The notes beneath the pieces were generated by a model. The model had not been told where the DNA came from and searched no databases. It saw nothing but the letters and a program-made list of their open reading frames with translations. Positions 26,234-35,135 of a DNA stretch of 64,000 nt are shown piece by piece (position 1 is the first letter of the stretch; every line of letters starts with the position of its first letter). Origin of the DNA: Ga0077530 sp046293075 (lineage in GTDB: Bacteria; Pseudomonadota; Alphaproteobacteria; Rhizobiales; Hyphomicrobiaceae). Location: the NCBI GenBank assembly GCA_046293075.1, contig JBKBPL010000021.1, positions 15,932-79,931 of the forward strand. Direction: 5' to 3'. The translations under genes were made by a program, and so were the position numbers.

Positions 26234-27091
26234 ATGGGGCGCAGTCGCACAATCGAGCTGGTTCGGGATGTGGACGATCTGCCAACCGACGACCGCCAGT
26301 TCGTCGCCGCCCTCGAGCGCGGGCTGCGGGTGCTACGGATGTTTTCGTCGGCGCAAGAGACGCTGTCGAATGGCGAGCTCGCGCGCGGTACGGCGCTTTC
26401 GAAGGCGACCATATCGCGGCTCTCATACACGCTGAGCCGGCTCGGCTACCTCACCTACGACGCATCGAGCGGTCGCTATCGGCTGGGCCCGGGCGCGCTC
26501 GCGCTCGGCTATGCCTCGCTGTCCAAATTTGATGTGCGCCAGGTCGCGCGACCGCTCATGCAGAACCTCGCAGACTATGCCGGCGCGAGCGTTGCGCTGT
26601 GCGCCCGCGACGGGCTCAACATGATCTACCTGGAGTTCCGGCGCAGCCCTGGTGCGCTGGGGCTTGGTCTCGACATCGGCGACCGGATCCCGCTCGCGAC
26701 GACCAGCGTCGGCCGTGCCTACCTCGCGGCCGTGAGCGAGGATGAGCGCAAGCCCCTGCTCGACGAGATCCGGCGCCGTGATCCTGCAGCTTGGCCGAAG
26801 GTGCGGCGCGGCATCGAGCAGGCCATTCGCGATGTCGCCGAGCGCGGCTACTGCACATCGCTCGGCGACTGGGTCCCCGAGATCCATTCATTGGGCGTGC
26901 CGCTCGAAGTGCACTCGCCCTACGGCGTTCTCGCCTTCAATATCGGTGGCCTCGCCTCGACGCTGCCACCCCGCCTGATCGAGACCGACCTCGCGCCGCG
27001 GCTGATCGCACTCGCGCGCCGCGTCGCCGAGCTGCTCGGTGCTGCAGGCGCGGATCGGCCAGCCGGGAGACCGGCCAGAGGCGGCCGCTGA
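26234..27091 (+). CDS. IclR-family transcriptional regulator
   Basis: Regulator of 285 residues. The N-terminal winged helix-turn-helix reads FVAALERGLRVLRMF, then LARGTALSKATISRLSYTL and the wing LGYLTYDASSGRYRLG. The C-terminal GAF-like effector domain follows (LPLATTSVGRAYLA-type segment, then GYCTSLGDWVPEIHSLGVPL). Members respond to aromatic or sugar-derived acids. A strong AGGGAGAGG lies upstream of the ATG. It sits between the epimerase and the ABC operon on the same strand and is the obvious local regulator for both. Confidence 0.88.
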   Translation: MGRSRTIELVRDVDDLPTDDRQFVAALERGLRVLRMFSSAQETLSNGELARGTALSKATISRLSYTLSRLGYLTYDASSGRYRLGPGALALGYASLSKFDVRQVARPLMQNLADYAGASVALCARDGLNMIYLEFRRSPGALGLGLDIGDRIPLATTSVGRAYLAAVSEDERKPLLDEIRRRDPAAWPKVRRGIEQAIRDVAERGYCTSLGDWVPEIHSLGVPLEVHSPYGVLAFNIGGLASTLPPRLIETDLAPRLIALARRVAELLGAAGADRPAGRPARGGR

Positions 27092-27337
27092 AGCCGCCCG
27101 ACGCACAAAGACCCACCCTTGATCAAAGCAGGAGGAAATGGACCTCCGGCGGCAGGCCGGTCTGTCACGCAGCCGTCATAGCGTGCTGCTAGTCGGACCC
27201 GGAAAAGCGGCGAAGGCATGATCTGAAGCCTTGCGCTCGGCGAAGCATCGGCGAGGAGGCGCATCGCCGTCGGTGCCACAGTGGACTACCTGGACCCTGC
27301 GGGTGCGCGGGTTCCAGGTCGGAACGGTGAGGGGGCC

Positions 27338-27952
27338 GTGAAGAAACTTGGCCTTGAGCCGTTGATCCACAGTTCTGCGACCGTTCGAGACTGCCGGCTT
27401 GGTCGGTATACCGAGATCGGGGCACGGACTTCGATCGTCGAAACGACACTCGACGACTACAGCTACGTCGTGAACGACTGCAATATCATCTACACCACCA
27501 TCGGCAAGTTCTGCTCGATTGCCGCGATGGTCCGCATCAATCCCGGCAATCATCCGATGTGGCGGGCGTCGCAGAGCCACTTCACCTATCGCGCCAGCGC
27601 CTATTTCGAGGATGCGGAGGACGAAGCCGCCTTCTTCGACTGGCGGCGCGCGCATCCCGTCTCGATCGGGCATGATGTCTGGATCGGGCACGGCGCGATC
27701 ATCCTGCCCGGCCGCTCCGTCGGCGATGGCGCCGTCGTTGCTGCAGGCGCCGTCGTGACGAAGGATGTTCCCCCCTACAGCATCGTCGCCGGCACGCCGG
27801 CCCGTATCGTGCGGCCGAGGTTCGAAGGCGCCATCGCAGCGCGCCTTCAGGCTCTGCAATGGTGGAACTGGAGCCACGACCGGCTGCGCGGCGCCCTTGA
27901 GGATTTCCGCCACCTGCCCGTCGAGGCATTCCTGGCGAAGCACGGCGGGTGA
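27338..27952 (+). CDS. Phosphonate-metabolism-type hexapeptide acetyltransferase
   Basis: Left-handed beta-helix protein of 204 residues. The wording IYTTIGKFCSIAAMVRINPG, HPMWRASQSHFTYRASAYF, EAAFFDWRRAHPVSIGHDVW and AGTPARIVRPRF matches, from memory, the hexapeptide family found in C-P lyase (phosphonate) operons. Its acceptor is unproven. GTG 27338 follows GAGGG at a good distance and gives the family's normal length; an earlier GTG at 27281 would add 19 unmatched residues. The ABC ATPase starts two bases after its stop codon, so they are one transcript. No phnGHIJKLMN gene is visible in the window. Confidence 0.75.
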   Translation: MKKLGLEPLIHSSATVRDCRLGRYTEIGARTSIVETTLDDYSYVVNDCNIIYTTIGKFCSIAAMVRINPGNHPMWRASQSHFTYRASAYFEDAEDEAAFFDWRRAHPVSIGHDVWIGHGAIILPGRSVGDGAVVAAGAVVTKDVPPYSIVAGTPARIVRPRFEGAIAARLQALQWWNWSHDRLRGALEDFRHLPVEAFLAKHGG

Positions 27953-27953
27953 C

Positions 27954-28991
27954 GTGGCGGACGTCCGGCTGAGTGGGGTCACCAAGACCTGGGGCGGCGA
28001 TCCCGCCGTCAATGACGCCAGCTTCACGGTACGTCAGGGCCGCTTCGTCGCCCTGCTCGGCCCATCCGGCTGCGGCAAGTCGACCACCCTTCGCCTCGTC
28101 GCCGGCCTGGATCAGCCGACGTCCGGCACCATTCACATCGGCGGACGGGATGTCACCGCGCTGCCGCCGGCCAAGCGCAACGTCGCTATGGTTTTCCAGT
28201 CCTACGCGCTGTTCCCGCATCTGACCGTCGCCGAGAACATCCTCTTCGGCCTCAAGGTGCGCAAGGTGCCGGCTGCAGAGCAGAAGGCCCGGCTGGCGAG
28301 AGCCGCCGATATGCTGGGCCTCAAGACGCTGCTCGATCGCAAGCCCGCCCAGCTCTCAGGCGGCCAGCAGCAGCGCACCGCACTCGGCCGTGCGATCGTC
28401 GCCGAGACGCCGATCTGCCTGATGGACGAGCCGCTCTCCAATCTCGACGCGCAGCTTCGCGTCGAGATGCGCCGCGAGATCCGCGAGCTGCAGCAGAAGC
28501 TCGGCATCACGATGATCTACGTGACGCACGACCAGCTCGAAGCGATGACCATGTCCGATCAGGTCGTACTCATGAACCGCGGGCGCATCGAGCAGGATGC
28601 CGCGCCAGCGGCCCTCTACGACACGCCCGCCAGCATCTTTGCTGCCCGGTTCATCGGCACGCCACCGATGAACGTTGTGCCTCTGGTCGATCTTGGCGAC
28701 CCGCCGCCATGGCTGCTCTCAGCGGTGCCCGACGGCCGGCCGCCCGATGGACTGGCCATTGGCGTGCGTCCCGAAGCGATCAGGCTCGCCGAGGCCGGCA
28801 TAGAGGCCACGATCACGGCGATCGAGTATCTCGGCGCGGACAGTCTCATCGAGACGCGCATCGGCGTGAAGACGATCATTGCGCGAGCCGCGGGGAAGGC
28901 GGCGCGTCATATCGGAGAGAGCGTATCGCTCGTCTGGGATCCGGCGGCGACACATTGGTTCGATCTGTCATCGGGACGTCGCACTCCATGA
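27954..28991 (+). CDS. CUT1-family ABC transporter ATP-binding protein (UgpC/MalK-like)
   Basis: Cytoplasmic ATPase of 345 residues that powers the two permeases downstream. Walker A is GPSGCGKST (36-44), the Q-loop is in FQSYALFPH, the signature is LSGGQQQR, Walker B is CLMDEPLSNLDA and the switch His is in THDQLEAMT. A C-terminal TOBE-like region (IGVRPEAIRL, IEYLGADSLIETR) is typical of UgpC/MalK proteins. The start is probably GTG 27954, overlapping the upstream ribosome-binding context. Proteins of this type carry sugars, polyols or glycerophosphoryl compounds. Confidence 0.9.
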   Translation: MADVRLSGVTKTWGGDPAVNDASFTVRQGRFVALLGPSGCGKSTTLRLVAGLDQPTSGTIHIGGRDVTALPPAKRNVAMVFQSYALFPHLTVAENILFGLKVRKVPAAEQKARLARAADMLGLKTLLDRKPAQLSGGQQQRTALGRAIVAETPICLMDEPLSNLDAQLRVEMRREIRELQQKLGITMIYVTHDQLEAMTMSDQVVLMNRGRIEQDAAPAALYDTPASIFAARFIGTPPMNVVPLVDLGDPPPWLLSAVPDGRPPDGLAIGVRPEAIRLAEAGIEATITAIEYLGADSLIETRIGVKTIIARAAGKAARHIGESVSLVWDPAATHWFDLSSGRRTP

Positions 28992-29038
28992 GCTAGAGGA
29001 CACGCCTGTGTGGCCATGAGCAACAGGAGGGCAGCGAC

Positions 29039-30340
29039 ATGCACAGACGACAGTTCATCAAGGGATCGGCGCTGGCAGCCGGTTCCTTCCTGGCGATGCC
29101 ATCGATCCTGCGGGCTCAGGCGTCTGCCGAGTTCTCATTCTTCTTCCCCGTCGCGGTCGGCGGTCCGATCACCAAGCTGATCGACAAGCTCGCACAGGAC
29201 TTCGAGGCGGAGACGCCGGGCATCAAGGTCAAGCCGATCTACGCCGGCACCTACCAGGAGACGATCGTCAAGGCGCTCACTGCGCACAAGGCCGGCACGC
29301 CGCCCGCCACGTCGGTTCTGCTGTCGACGGATATGTTCACGCTGATCGACGAAGGCGCGGTCGTCCCGATCGACGAGTTCATCACGACCGAGGACGACAA
29401 GAAGTGGCTGCAGAGCTTCTTCCCGGCCTTCATGCTGAACAGCCAGACCGGCGGCAAGACTTGGGGCATCCCGTTCCAGCGCTCCACCGTCGTTCTCTAC
29501 TGGAACAAGGAGCTGTTCAGGGAGGCGGGGCTCGATCCGGACAAGGCGCCGGCCACGTGGGCCGAGCAGGTCGAGTACGCGCAGAAGCTCACGAAGCGCG
29601 ACGGCTCGGGCAATGTCACCCAGTGGGGCCTGCAAGTGCCCTCATCAGGCTTCCCGTACTGGCTATTCCAGGGCTTCTCGACCCAGGCCGGCGCGATACT
29701 CGCCAATCAGGAAGGCAACAAGACCGCCTATGATGCGCCGGAGGTGATCGAGGCGCTGCAGTATTGGGTCGATCTCTCCCAGAAGCACAAGGTGCACCCG
29801 ACGGGCATCGTCGAATGGGGCACCACGCCGAAGGCCTTCTTCGACCGCAAGTGCGCAATGATGTGGACCACCACGGGCAACCTGACGAACGTGCGCAACA
29901 ACGCCAAGTTCCCGTTCGGCGTCGCCATGCTGCCGGCCGGCAAGCGCCGCGGCAGCCCGACCGGTGGCGGCAACTTCTACATCTCCAGCAAGGCTCCGCG
30001 CGCGCAGCAGGAGGCCGCGTTCAGATTCGCCCGCTGGCTCACGAGCGCCGAGCGCGCAGCGCAGTGGTGCGTCGACACCGGGTATGTGGCCGTGCGCCCC
30101 GACTCGTTCGAGACGCCGATCCTGAAGAAATACACGGACGGCTTCCCGCAGGCCCTCGTCGCGCGCGATCAGCTCCCGTACGCTGTGGCTGAGCTGTCCA
30201 CGTATGACAACCAGCGCGTCACGAAGGCGCTCAACGATGGCCTCCAGGCCGCGCTCACGGGCACCAAGACGCCGAAGCAGGCGCTCAAGGATGCCCAGGT
30301 CGAGGCCGACCGGCTCCTGAAGCCGTATCAGCGCGCCTGA
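29039..30340 (+). CDS. ABC transporter family 1 substrate-binding protein (UgpB-like)
   Basis: Periplasmic receptor of 433 residues. The N-terminus HRRQFIKGSALAAGS carries a twin-arginine motif and an Ala-x-Ala-type cleavage site (LRAQA), pointing to Tat export. The mature part has FEAETPGIKVKPIYAGTYQE, WGIPFQRSTVVLYWNKELF and a C-terminal Trp/Gly-rich lobe, as in UgpB-type receptors. UgpB binds glycerol-3-phosphate and glycerophosphodiesters; this protein's ligand is not proven. AGGAGGG lies eight bases before the ATG. It is the fourth gene of five on one strand, between the ATPase and the permeases. Confidence 0.9.
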   Translation: MHRRQFIKGSALAAGSFLAMPSILRAQASAEFSFFFPVAVGGPITKLIDKLAQDFEAETPGIKVKPIYAGTYQETIVKALTAHKAGTPPATSVLLSTDMFTLIDEGAVVPIDEFITTEDDKKWLQSFFPAFMLNSQTGGKTWGIPFQRSTVVLYWNKELFREAGLDPDKAPATWAEQVEYAQKLTKRDGSGNVTQWGLQVPSSGFPYWLFQGFSTQAGAILANQEGNKTAYDAPEVIEALQYWVDLSQKHKVHPTGIVEWGTTPKAFFDRKCAMMWTTTGNLTNVRNNAKFPFGVAMLPAGKRRGSPTGGGNFYISSKAPRAQQEAAFRFARWLTSAERAAQWCVDTGYVAVRPDSFETPILKKYTDGFPQALVARDQLPYAVAELSTYDNQRVTKALNDGLQAALTGTKTPKQALKDAQVEADRLLKPYQRA

Positions 30341-30414
30341 CGGCCGGCGGGCTTCATGCCAGCGTAGCGCCACAAGGTGCTGCGCTGGCCCTTCTGTGTG
30401 TGAGCCGAAGCACG

Positions 30415-31296
30415 ATGATCAGTCAGCGGACGCGAGGCTGGATCCACGCCTGGCTGCTCCTCTTGCCGGCGATGGCCCTGCTCGCGCTCTTTACGCACTG
30501 GCCCGCGTTCGCAACCATCGTCGACAGCTTCTTCTCGACGCCCCGAGCCCGCCGGCCTTCCGTGTTCGTCGGCCCGGACAACTATCATCAGATGCTGGGC
30601 GATCCGGTCTTCTGGCAGGCGCTCACCAACAATCTGTGGTTCGCGCTCGGCACCATTCCGACCTCGATCGCGCTTGCTCTTCTGATGGCCGTCTGGGTCA
30701 ACGACCGCTTTCCCGGCCGGACCTTCGTGCGCATGGCCTTCTTCACGCCGACCGTGCTGCCGATGATCGCCGTCGCCAACATTTGGCTGTTCTTCTACAC
30801 GCCGGAGATCGGACTGCTGGAGCAGGTGCGCGGCGCATTCGGTGGCAGCGCGCGCAACTGGCTCGGGGCGCAGGACACGGCCCTGGCCGCCGTCACCGTT
30901 GTCGCGGTGTGGAAGGAGGCCGGCTTCTTCATGATCTTCTACCTCGCCGCGCTTCAGGCCATCCCGCCGAACCTTGCCGAAGCCGCCGCGCTCGAAGGCG
31001 CCTCGCGGTGGTACTTCTTCCGCCGCGTTCAGTTCCCGCTATTGATGCCAACGACGCTGTTCGTGCTCGTCAATGCGGTCATCAACGCCTTCCGCATGGT
31101 CGATCACATCTTCGTCCTGACGCGCGGCGGACCCGATAATGCAACGACGCTGCTGCTGTTCCATATCTACACGGTCGGCTTCAGCTTCTGGGATACGGGC
31201 TATGCGGCCGCACTCACGACTGTGCTGCTCGCGGCCCTCGCAGCGCTCGCCCTCCTGCAGTACGGCGTCCTCGAGCGGCGCATCCACTATCGTTGA
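30415..31296 (+). CDS. ABC transporter permease, UgpA/MalF-like
   Basis: Inner-membrane protein of about 293 residues with six hydrophobic segments. The EAA loop that docks on the ATPase reads EAAALEGASRWYFFRRV. The helix NAVINAFRMVDHIFVLTRGGP is the standard CUT1 permease-1 signature. ATG 30415 is assumed; GTG 30400 in the same frame is also possible. It lies 74 bases after the binding-protein gene, and the second permease follows within 15 bases. Confidence 0.88.
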   Translation: MISQRTRGWIHAWLLLLPAMALLALFTHWPAFATIVDSFFSTPRARRPSVFVGPDNYHQMLGDPVFWQALTNNLWFALGTIPTSIALALLMAVWVNDRFPGRTFVRMAFFTPTVLPMIAVANIWLFFYTPEIGLLEQVRGAFGGSARNWLGAQDTALAAVTVVAVWKEAGFFMIFYLAALQAIPPNLAEAAALEGASRWYFFRRVQFPLLMPTTLFVLVNAVINAFRMVDHIFVLTRGGPDNATTLLLFHIYTVGFSFWDTGYAAALTTVLLAALAALALLQYGVLERRIHYR

Positions 31297-31310
31297 CGGG
31301 CTCCTGGTCG

Positions 31311-32162
31311 ATGGCGACGCGCGCGCACCGTGAAGGAAGCTACCACTACCAGCCAAGGGGTCTCAGCCTGGCGCTGGAGACCGTGGCGGCTTGGTCGCTG
31401 GCGCTTATCTGGATCGCGCCGCTGCTCTATGCCGTCTGGGCCGCCTTCCATCCGCCCGAATTCTCGACCCGGTTCGAGCCGCTCGCACCGCTGACGCTCA
31501 AGAACTTCGCGCGGGCGTGGGATGCGGCGCCTTTCGCGCGCTACTTTCTCAACACCTTCACGCTGGTCACACTGGTGCTCGCAAGCCAGCTCGTGCTGTG
31601 CACGCTCGCCGCCTTTGCTTTCGCGCGTTACGCTTTCCCCGGGCGCGGCGTTGTCTTTGCACTCGTTCTTGCCCAGCTCATGATCATGCCGGACATCCTG
31701 CTGGTCGAGAACTATCGCACGATGAGCCATCTCGGGCTTGTCGACCGCATCCCGGCAATTGCACTGCCATATGTCGCATCGGCCTTCGGGATTTTCCTGC
31801 TCCGGCAAACCTTCAAGCAGGTGCCGAGCGAGTTGGATGACGCCGCGCGCGTCGAGGGTGCAAGCAGCCTGCAAACACTACTCAAGGTCTACGTGCCACT
31901 CGGTAAGCCCGTCTATCTCGCCTACGGGCTGGTCTCCGTCAGCTACCACTGGAACAACTTCTTGTGGCCGCTGATCATCACCAGCTCCGTCGAAGCGCGA
32001 CCGCTCACGGTGGGCCTTCAGGTCTTCTCCTCGTCCGATCAGGGCATCGATTGGTCGGTGATCTGCGCAGCCACACTGATGACGTCCGGCCCGCTACTCC
32101 TCGGCTTCCTGCTGTTCCAGCGCCAGTTCGTCCAAAGCTTCATGCGTGCGGGCGTGAAATGA
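31311..32162 (+). CDS. ABC transporter permease, UgpE/MalG-like
   Basis: Second channel subunit, 283 residues, six hydrophobic segments. Typical features are WAAFHPPEFSTRFEPLAP after TM1, the EAA-like loop ELDDAARVEGASSLQTLLK and the final YHWNNFLWPLIIT helix. Together with the preceding genes it completes a transporter: ATPase, receptor and two permeases. ATG 31311 lacks a strong ribosome site, so translation is probably coupled to the upstream stop codon 15 bases away. Confidence 0.88.
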   Translation: MATRAHREGSYHYQPRGLSLALETVAAWSLALIWIAPLLYAVWAAFHPPEFSTRFEPLAPLTLKNFARAWDAAPFARYFLNTFTLVTLVLASQLVLCTLAAFAFARYAFPGRGVVFALVLAQLMIMPDILLVENYRTMSHLGLVDRIPAIALPYVASAFGIFLLRQTFKQVPSELDDAARVEGASSLQTLLKVYVPLGKPVYLAYGLVSVSYHWNNFLWPLIITSSVEARPLTVGLQVFSSSDQGIDWSVICAATLMTSGPLLLGFLLFQRQFVQSFMRAGVK

Positions 32163-32275
32163 ATCCGGATCCCATGCGCGATCCCCACACATCGCCTGTG
32201 TCTTGGCGGCGAGGCGCCGCCACCAGCACACGCAGCGCGGAGCCTGCGCGGGCTGGCATCGGAAGAACAGATCGA

Positions 32276-32303
32276 CCGGTCACGGACACGTCCCGGTGAC
32301 CGG
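32276..32303 (+). terminator. Hairpin after ABC transporter operon
   Basis: ccggtcac and gtgaccgg form a perfect 8-bp stem, with a further short pairing gga/tcc inside the loop. It lies 114 bases after the last permease gene. There is no T-run, so it is a possible Rho-assisted end rather than a classical terminator. Confidence 0.35.
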
Positions 32304-32678
32304 ATGCGGCGCCTTCATCCGTAGAAAACATTCGTCTGCGTCGAATCGGGTTTTCGCTCCGCGACCCGGCGGCTGCATCACTGGCCAACCCGGGGCTTCG
32401 GGGTCAGCCCCTGGGCGAGGCCGGCGGCTTTGTCCCTGCCTGTCCTCCCGCTCCCGTCGAGGGCCCTCAAAAGCAGACCAGCGACCATGTGCCCGCCGCA
32501 AGCCATCCACAGCCCCTGTGGACTAGTGTTCACCGGTCAACGCGGAACTCCTTGGAACTATGGCAGAAACCAATGCTTGTTTACCATCCGTCGCGGGTCC
32601 AGCCGGGCGGGCGAATGCACTGTGGCCGCAATGACGATGCCGGGCTCGAAAACGCTCCGATCATCCCTCGTTGCGCGC

Positions 32679-32713
32679 TTGTCGCAGTCCTCCATATGTT
32701 AATTATGTGTTAT
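32679..32713 (+). promoter_or_regulatory. Promoter-like region with CtrA-like site ahead of GT39 cluster
   Basis: A TTGTCG hexamer at 32679-32684 is followed about 17 bases later by the A/T-rich ATTATG, a weak sigma-70-like pair. Overlapping it, TTAA-N7-TTAT at 32699-32713 matches the CtrA consensus at seven of eight bases. The GT39 start is 100 bases downstream. Confidence 0.3.
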
Positions 32714-32812
32714 CGAGCGGTTACATAAGCGTCGAGCACGGCGTCTCGGCACGCCAGACGCGGCTTGCAGGACATATATCGTGGCACTGCCACCGCATCG
32801 GGGGATGCAGAG

Positions 32813-34339
32813 ATGGGTGTGCAGCAGGAAAGCGCGAACGCGCAGGTCGGTCGGCCACAGAGTGCGGATGCAATCCGCGGTGCCGCGCCAGTTGTGATCT
32901 TCTTCGGCCTCCTCGCTGGGATCGCTGCCTTCCGGCTCTTCGCGCTCGCGCTCAATGGCACTGATCTCTACATGGACGAGGCGCAATACTGGGCGTGGTC
33001 GCGCGATCTCGCGCTCGGATATTTTTCCAAGCCCCCGCTCATCGCCTGGATCATTCACGGCACAACAGCCCTTTGCGGTGACGGCGAGGCCTGCATCCGC
33101 CTGCCGGCCGTGCTGCTTCATCTCGTCACGGCCAGCTTCGTCTACGGCATCGCCGCGCGTCTCTACTCGGGCGAGGTCGCGCTCTGGGCAGGTCTCGGCT
33201 ATGCCCTGCTGCCCGCTGTCTCGCTCTCGAGTGGCATCATCTCGACAGATGTCCCCCTGCTTGCGGCATGGGCGGCAGCGCTTTTCGCGTTTGTCGGCCT
33301 TATGGCGGCGCCGACGCTTCGCGACACGGTCCTTCTTGCACTCGCCCTTGGGCTCGGCCTCAATGCCAAGTATGCGATGGCGTACTTCATCCTGTGCGCG
33401 GCGGTTTATTTCATTATCGCTCCCGAGCGCCGCGCCCGTCTCGGCCAGCCACACCTGTGGCTCGCACTCGCCGGCGGCCTCGCGCTCATCACGCCGAACA
33501 TCGTCTGGAATATCGCCAACGGCCTCGTGACATTTGCCCACACAGCCGACAACGCGGGGTGGCGCGGTGTGCCATTTCACCCCGGCGCGGCCGCCGAGTT
33601 CCTGCTCTCGCAGTTCGGCGTCTTCGGCCCCATCCTGTTCGCGGCCTTGCTGGCCATTGTCTGGCGCGCCTTGCGGCGCCCCGCCGGCGTGGCGGCGCCC
33701 GACAAGCTGCTGCTCGCCTTCTCGGTGCCCGTCCTCGCGCTGGTGACGATGCAGGGACTGATCTCGCGCGCCCATGCCAATTGGGCTGCGCCGACGTACG
33801 TCGGGGCCGTTGTCCTCGTCACTGCGGTCATGGTTCGCGAACGCGCCTGGAGCTGGCTCCGCGCATCGTTCGCCATCCATGTCGCCCTTGCCTTGATCAT
33901 CGCCGTCATGACCTGGCAGGCTGGACGCTTTGTGCTGATCGGCGTCGGCGATCCGTTCGCGCGCACGCTCGGCAACCGTGCGCTGGCAGAAGCCGTGCGC
34001 GAGGAGATCGCTGCCGCGGCCCAGAAGGGGCAGACCGTTGGATCGATCCTGACCGACGATCGCGAGACCGCGGCGGCCCTTGCCTATTATGCGCGCGATA
34101 TCACTATTCCCATGCTCGCGTGGCGCGAGGGCCAGGCACCACGTAGCTATTTCGAGATGGCGCGCCCCTTCTCTGCAGCCGCACCTGCTCCGGTGCTGCT
34201 CGTCAGCCCGCGCCGGACATCATCTGCGGCGCGGCATTTCTCAACGGTCGCGCCGGTGCGCGCGCGCGCGATCCGCGCCGGCGCGCACAGCACGCGCACC
34301 GTCCACTTCACGTTGCTCGCCGACTATCGGGAGAGATGA
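32813..34339 (+). CDS. GT39/ArnT-like polyprenyl-sugar glycosyltransferase
   Basis: Polytopic inner-membrane transferase of 508 residues. After a short cytoplasmic start, TM1 is followed by the periplasmic loop YMDEAQYWAWSRDLALGYFS, then KPPLIAWIIHG. In ArnT/Pmt enzymes the acidic residue in this loop is catalytic. About eleven helices follow and the C-terminal part is soluble. Such enzymes move a sugar from a polyprenyl-phosphate donor to lipid A or LPS core. ATG 32813 follows a GGGGGAT stretch. It heads a tight four-gene run whose other members could supply the donor (GT2) and an unphosphorylated acceptor (PAP2). Confidence 0.85.
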   Translation: MGVQQESANAQVGRPQSADAIRGAAPVVIFFGLLAGIAAFRLFALALNGTDLYMDEAQYWAWSRDLALGYFSKPPLIAWIIHGTTALCGDGEACIRLPAVLLHLVTASFVYGIAARLYSGEVALWAGLGYALLPAVSLSSGIISTDVPLLAAWAAALFAFVGLMAAPTLRDTVLLALALGLGLNAKYAMAYFILCAAVYFIIAPERRARLGQPHLWLALAGGLALITPNIVWNIANGLVTFAHTADNAGWRGVPFHPGAAAEFLLSQFGVFGPILFAALLAIVWRALRRPAGVAAPDKLLLAFSVPVLALVTMQGLISRAHANWAAPTYVGAVVLVTAVMVRERAWSWLRASFAIHVALALIIAVMTWQAGRFVLIGVGDPFARTLGNRALAEAVREEIAAAAQKGQTVGSILTDDRETAAALAYYARDITIPMLAWREGQAPRSYFEMARPFSAAAPAPVLLVSPRRTSSAARHFSTVAPVRARAIRAGAHSTRTVHFTLLADYRER

Positions 34340-34342
34340 GGG

Positions 34343-35107
34343 ATGACCGTCGTCGACCCTTACGCACCTCAGGAGTTGAAGTTCCGGCGCACGTTCATGA
34401 TCGCCACGGTGGGGCTCATGATTCCGCTCGCCGCGCTCCTCGTCGCCGTCCCGGAGATTGATCTCACCGTCTCAGGCTTTGCGAAAGAGCTGTGCCCTGC
34501 GTCGGCGCGATCTCTCACAGGGGCCTGGTGCCCGGCGTCAGCGCTTAACGCGGTCCGCTCGGCGTTCATAGCCCTCTTCATGCTTGTGGTCGGCGCAACG
34601 CTGGCCGTGAGCGTCGGCGTGCTCATTGCCAAACGAAAATTGTTCGGAACCGCGCAGGCACGGTGCTGGTTCATGATCGCGGTCCTCGTCGTCGGCCCCG
34701 GCGTCGTCACCAATCTCATCTTCAAGGACAATTTCGGGCGCGCGCGCCCGCGCGACGTGATTGAGCTCGGTGGCACCAAGGTCTTCTCGCCGCCGCTCCT
34801 GCCGGCGCAGGAATGTCAGCGCAATTGTTCCTTCGTGTGCGGTGAGGCCGCGTCGATGTTCGCGCCGCTCTTCGCGCTCGTGTTTCTGTTCCCGCGATAC
34901 CGGCGCTCGCTCTTGCTTGCCGCGCTGACGACAGGTCTCGTGGCGGGCGCCGTCAGGATGATGCAGGGTGCGCACTTTCTGAGCGACGTCCTGTTCGCCG
35001 GCATCTTCATGGCGCTGACCGTAAGCCTGTTGCACGTGGTCTTCATCGACTCTGGCGCGACCCGCAGCGCGCACGGCGCGCGCTCGCGGCCCCGTTCGCG
35101 ACCTTGA
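34343..35107 (+). CDS. PAP2-family membrane phosphatase
   Basis: Inner-membrane phosphatase of 254 residues with about six helices. Motif 1 is intact (KDNFGRARP), and motif 3 reads RMMQGAHFLSDVLFAG with the catalytic His and Asp. Motif 2, normally PSGH, is SFVCGEA, so the histidine is replaced by glutamate. LpxE-like members remove lipid A phosphates; others act on undecaprenyl diphosphate. The gene starts three bases after the GT39 stop, and the context favours a lipid A phosphatase that prepares the acceptor site. Confidence 0.8.
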   Translation: MTVVDPYAPQELKFRRTFMIATVGLMIPLAALLVAVPEIDLTVSGFAKELCPASARSLTGAWCPASALNAVRSAFIALFMLVVGATLAVSVGVLIAKRKLFGTAQARCWFMIAVLVVGPGVVTNLIFKDNFGRARPRDVIELGGTKVFSPPLLPAQECQRNCSFVCGEAASMFAPLFALVFLFPRYRRSLLLAALTTGLVAGAVRMMQGAHFLSDVLFAGIFMALTVSLLHVVFIDSGATRSAHGARSRPRSRP

Positions 35108-35135
35108 TGCGCCTTGCCACAGAGAGGACACGCTG

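Larger units (their letters stand above)
32163..32812. other. Long intergenic region between ABC operon and GT39 cluster
   Basis: 650 bases with no gene I can support on either strand. The left end has a hairpin (32276-32303) that may close the ABC transcript. The right end is A/T-rich and promoter-like, with a CtrA-like site (32699-32713) and TTATGT/ACATAA arms at 32703-32728. Between them a short perfect hairpin tccacag-ccc-ctgtgga lies at 32506-32522. Confidence 0.6.

Noticed and set aside
32506..32522. tccacag-ccc-ctgtgga as a DnaA-box pair or replication origin
   Set aside because: Only a partial DnaA-box match, no cluster of boxes, no A/T-rich unwinding region and no dnaA or dnaN nearby; kept only as a small hairpin note.
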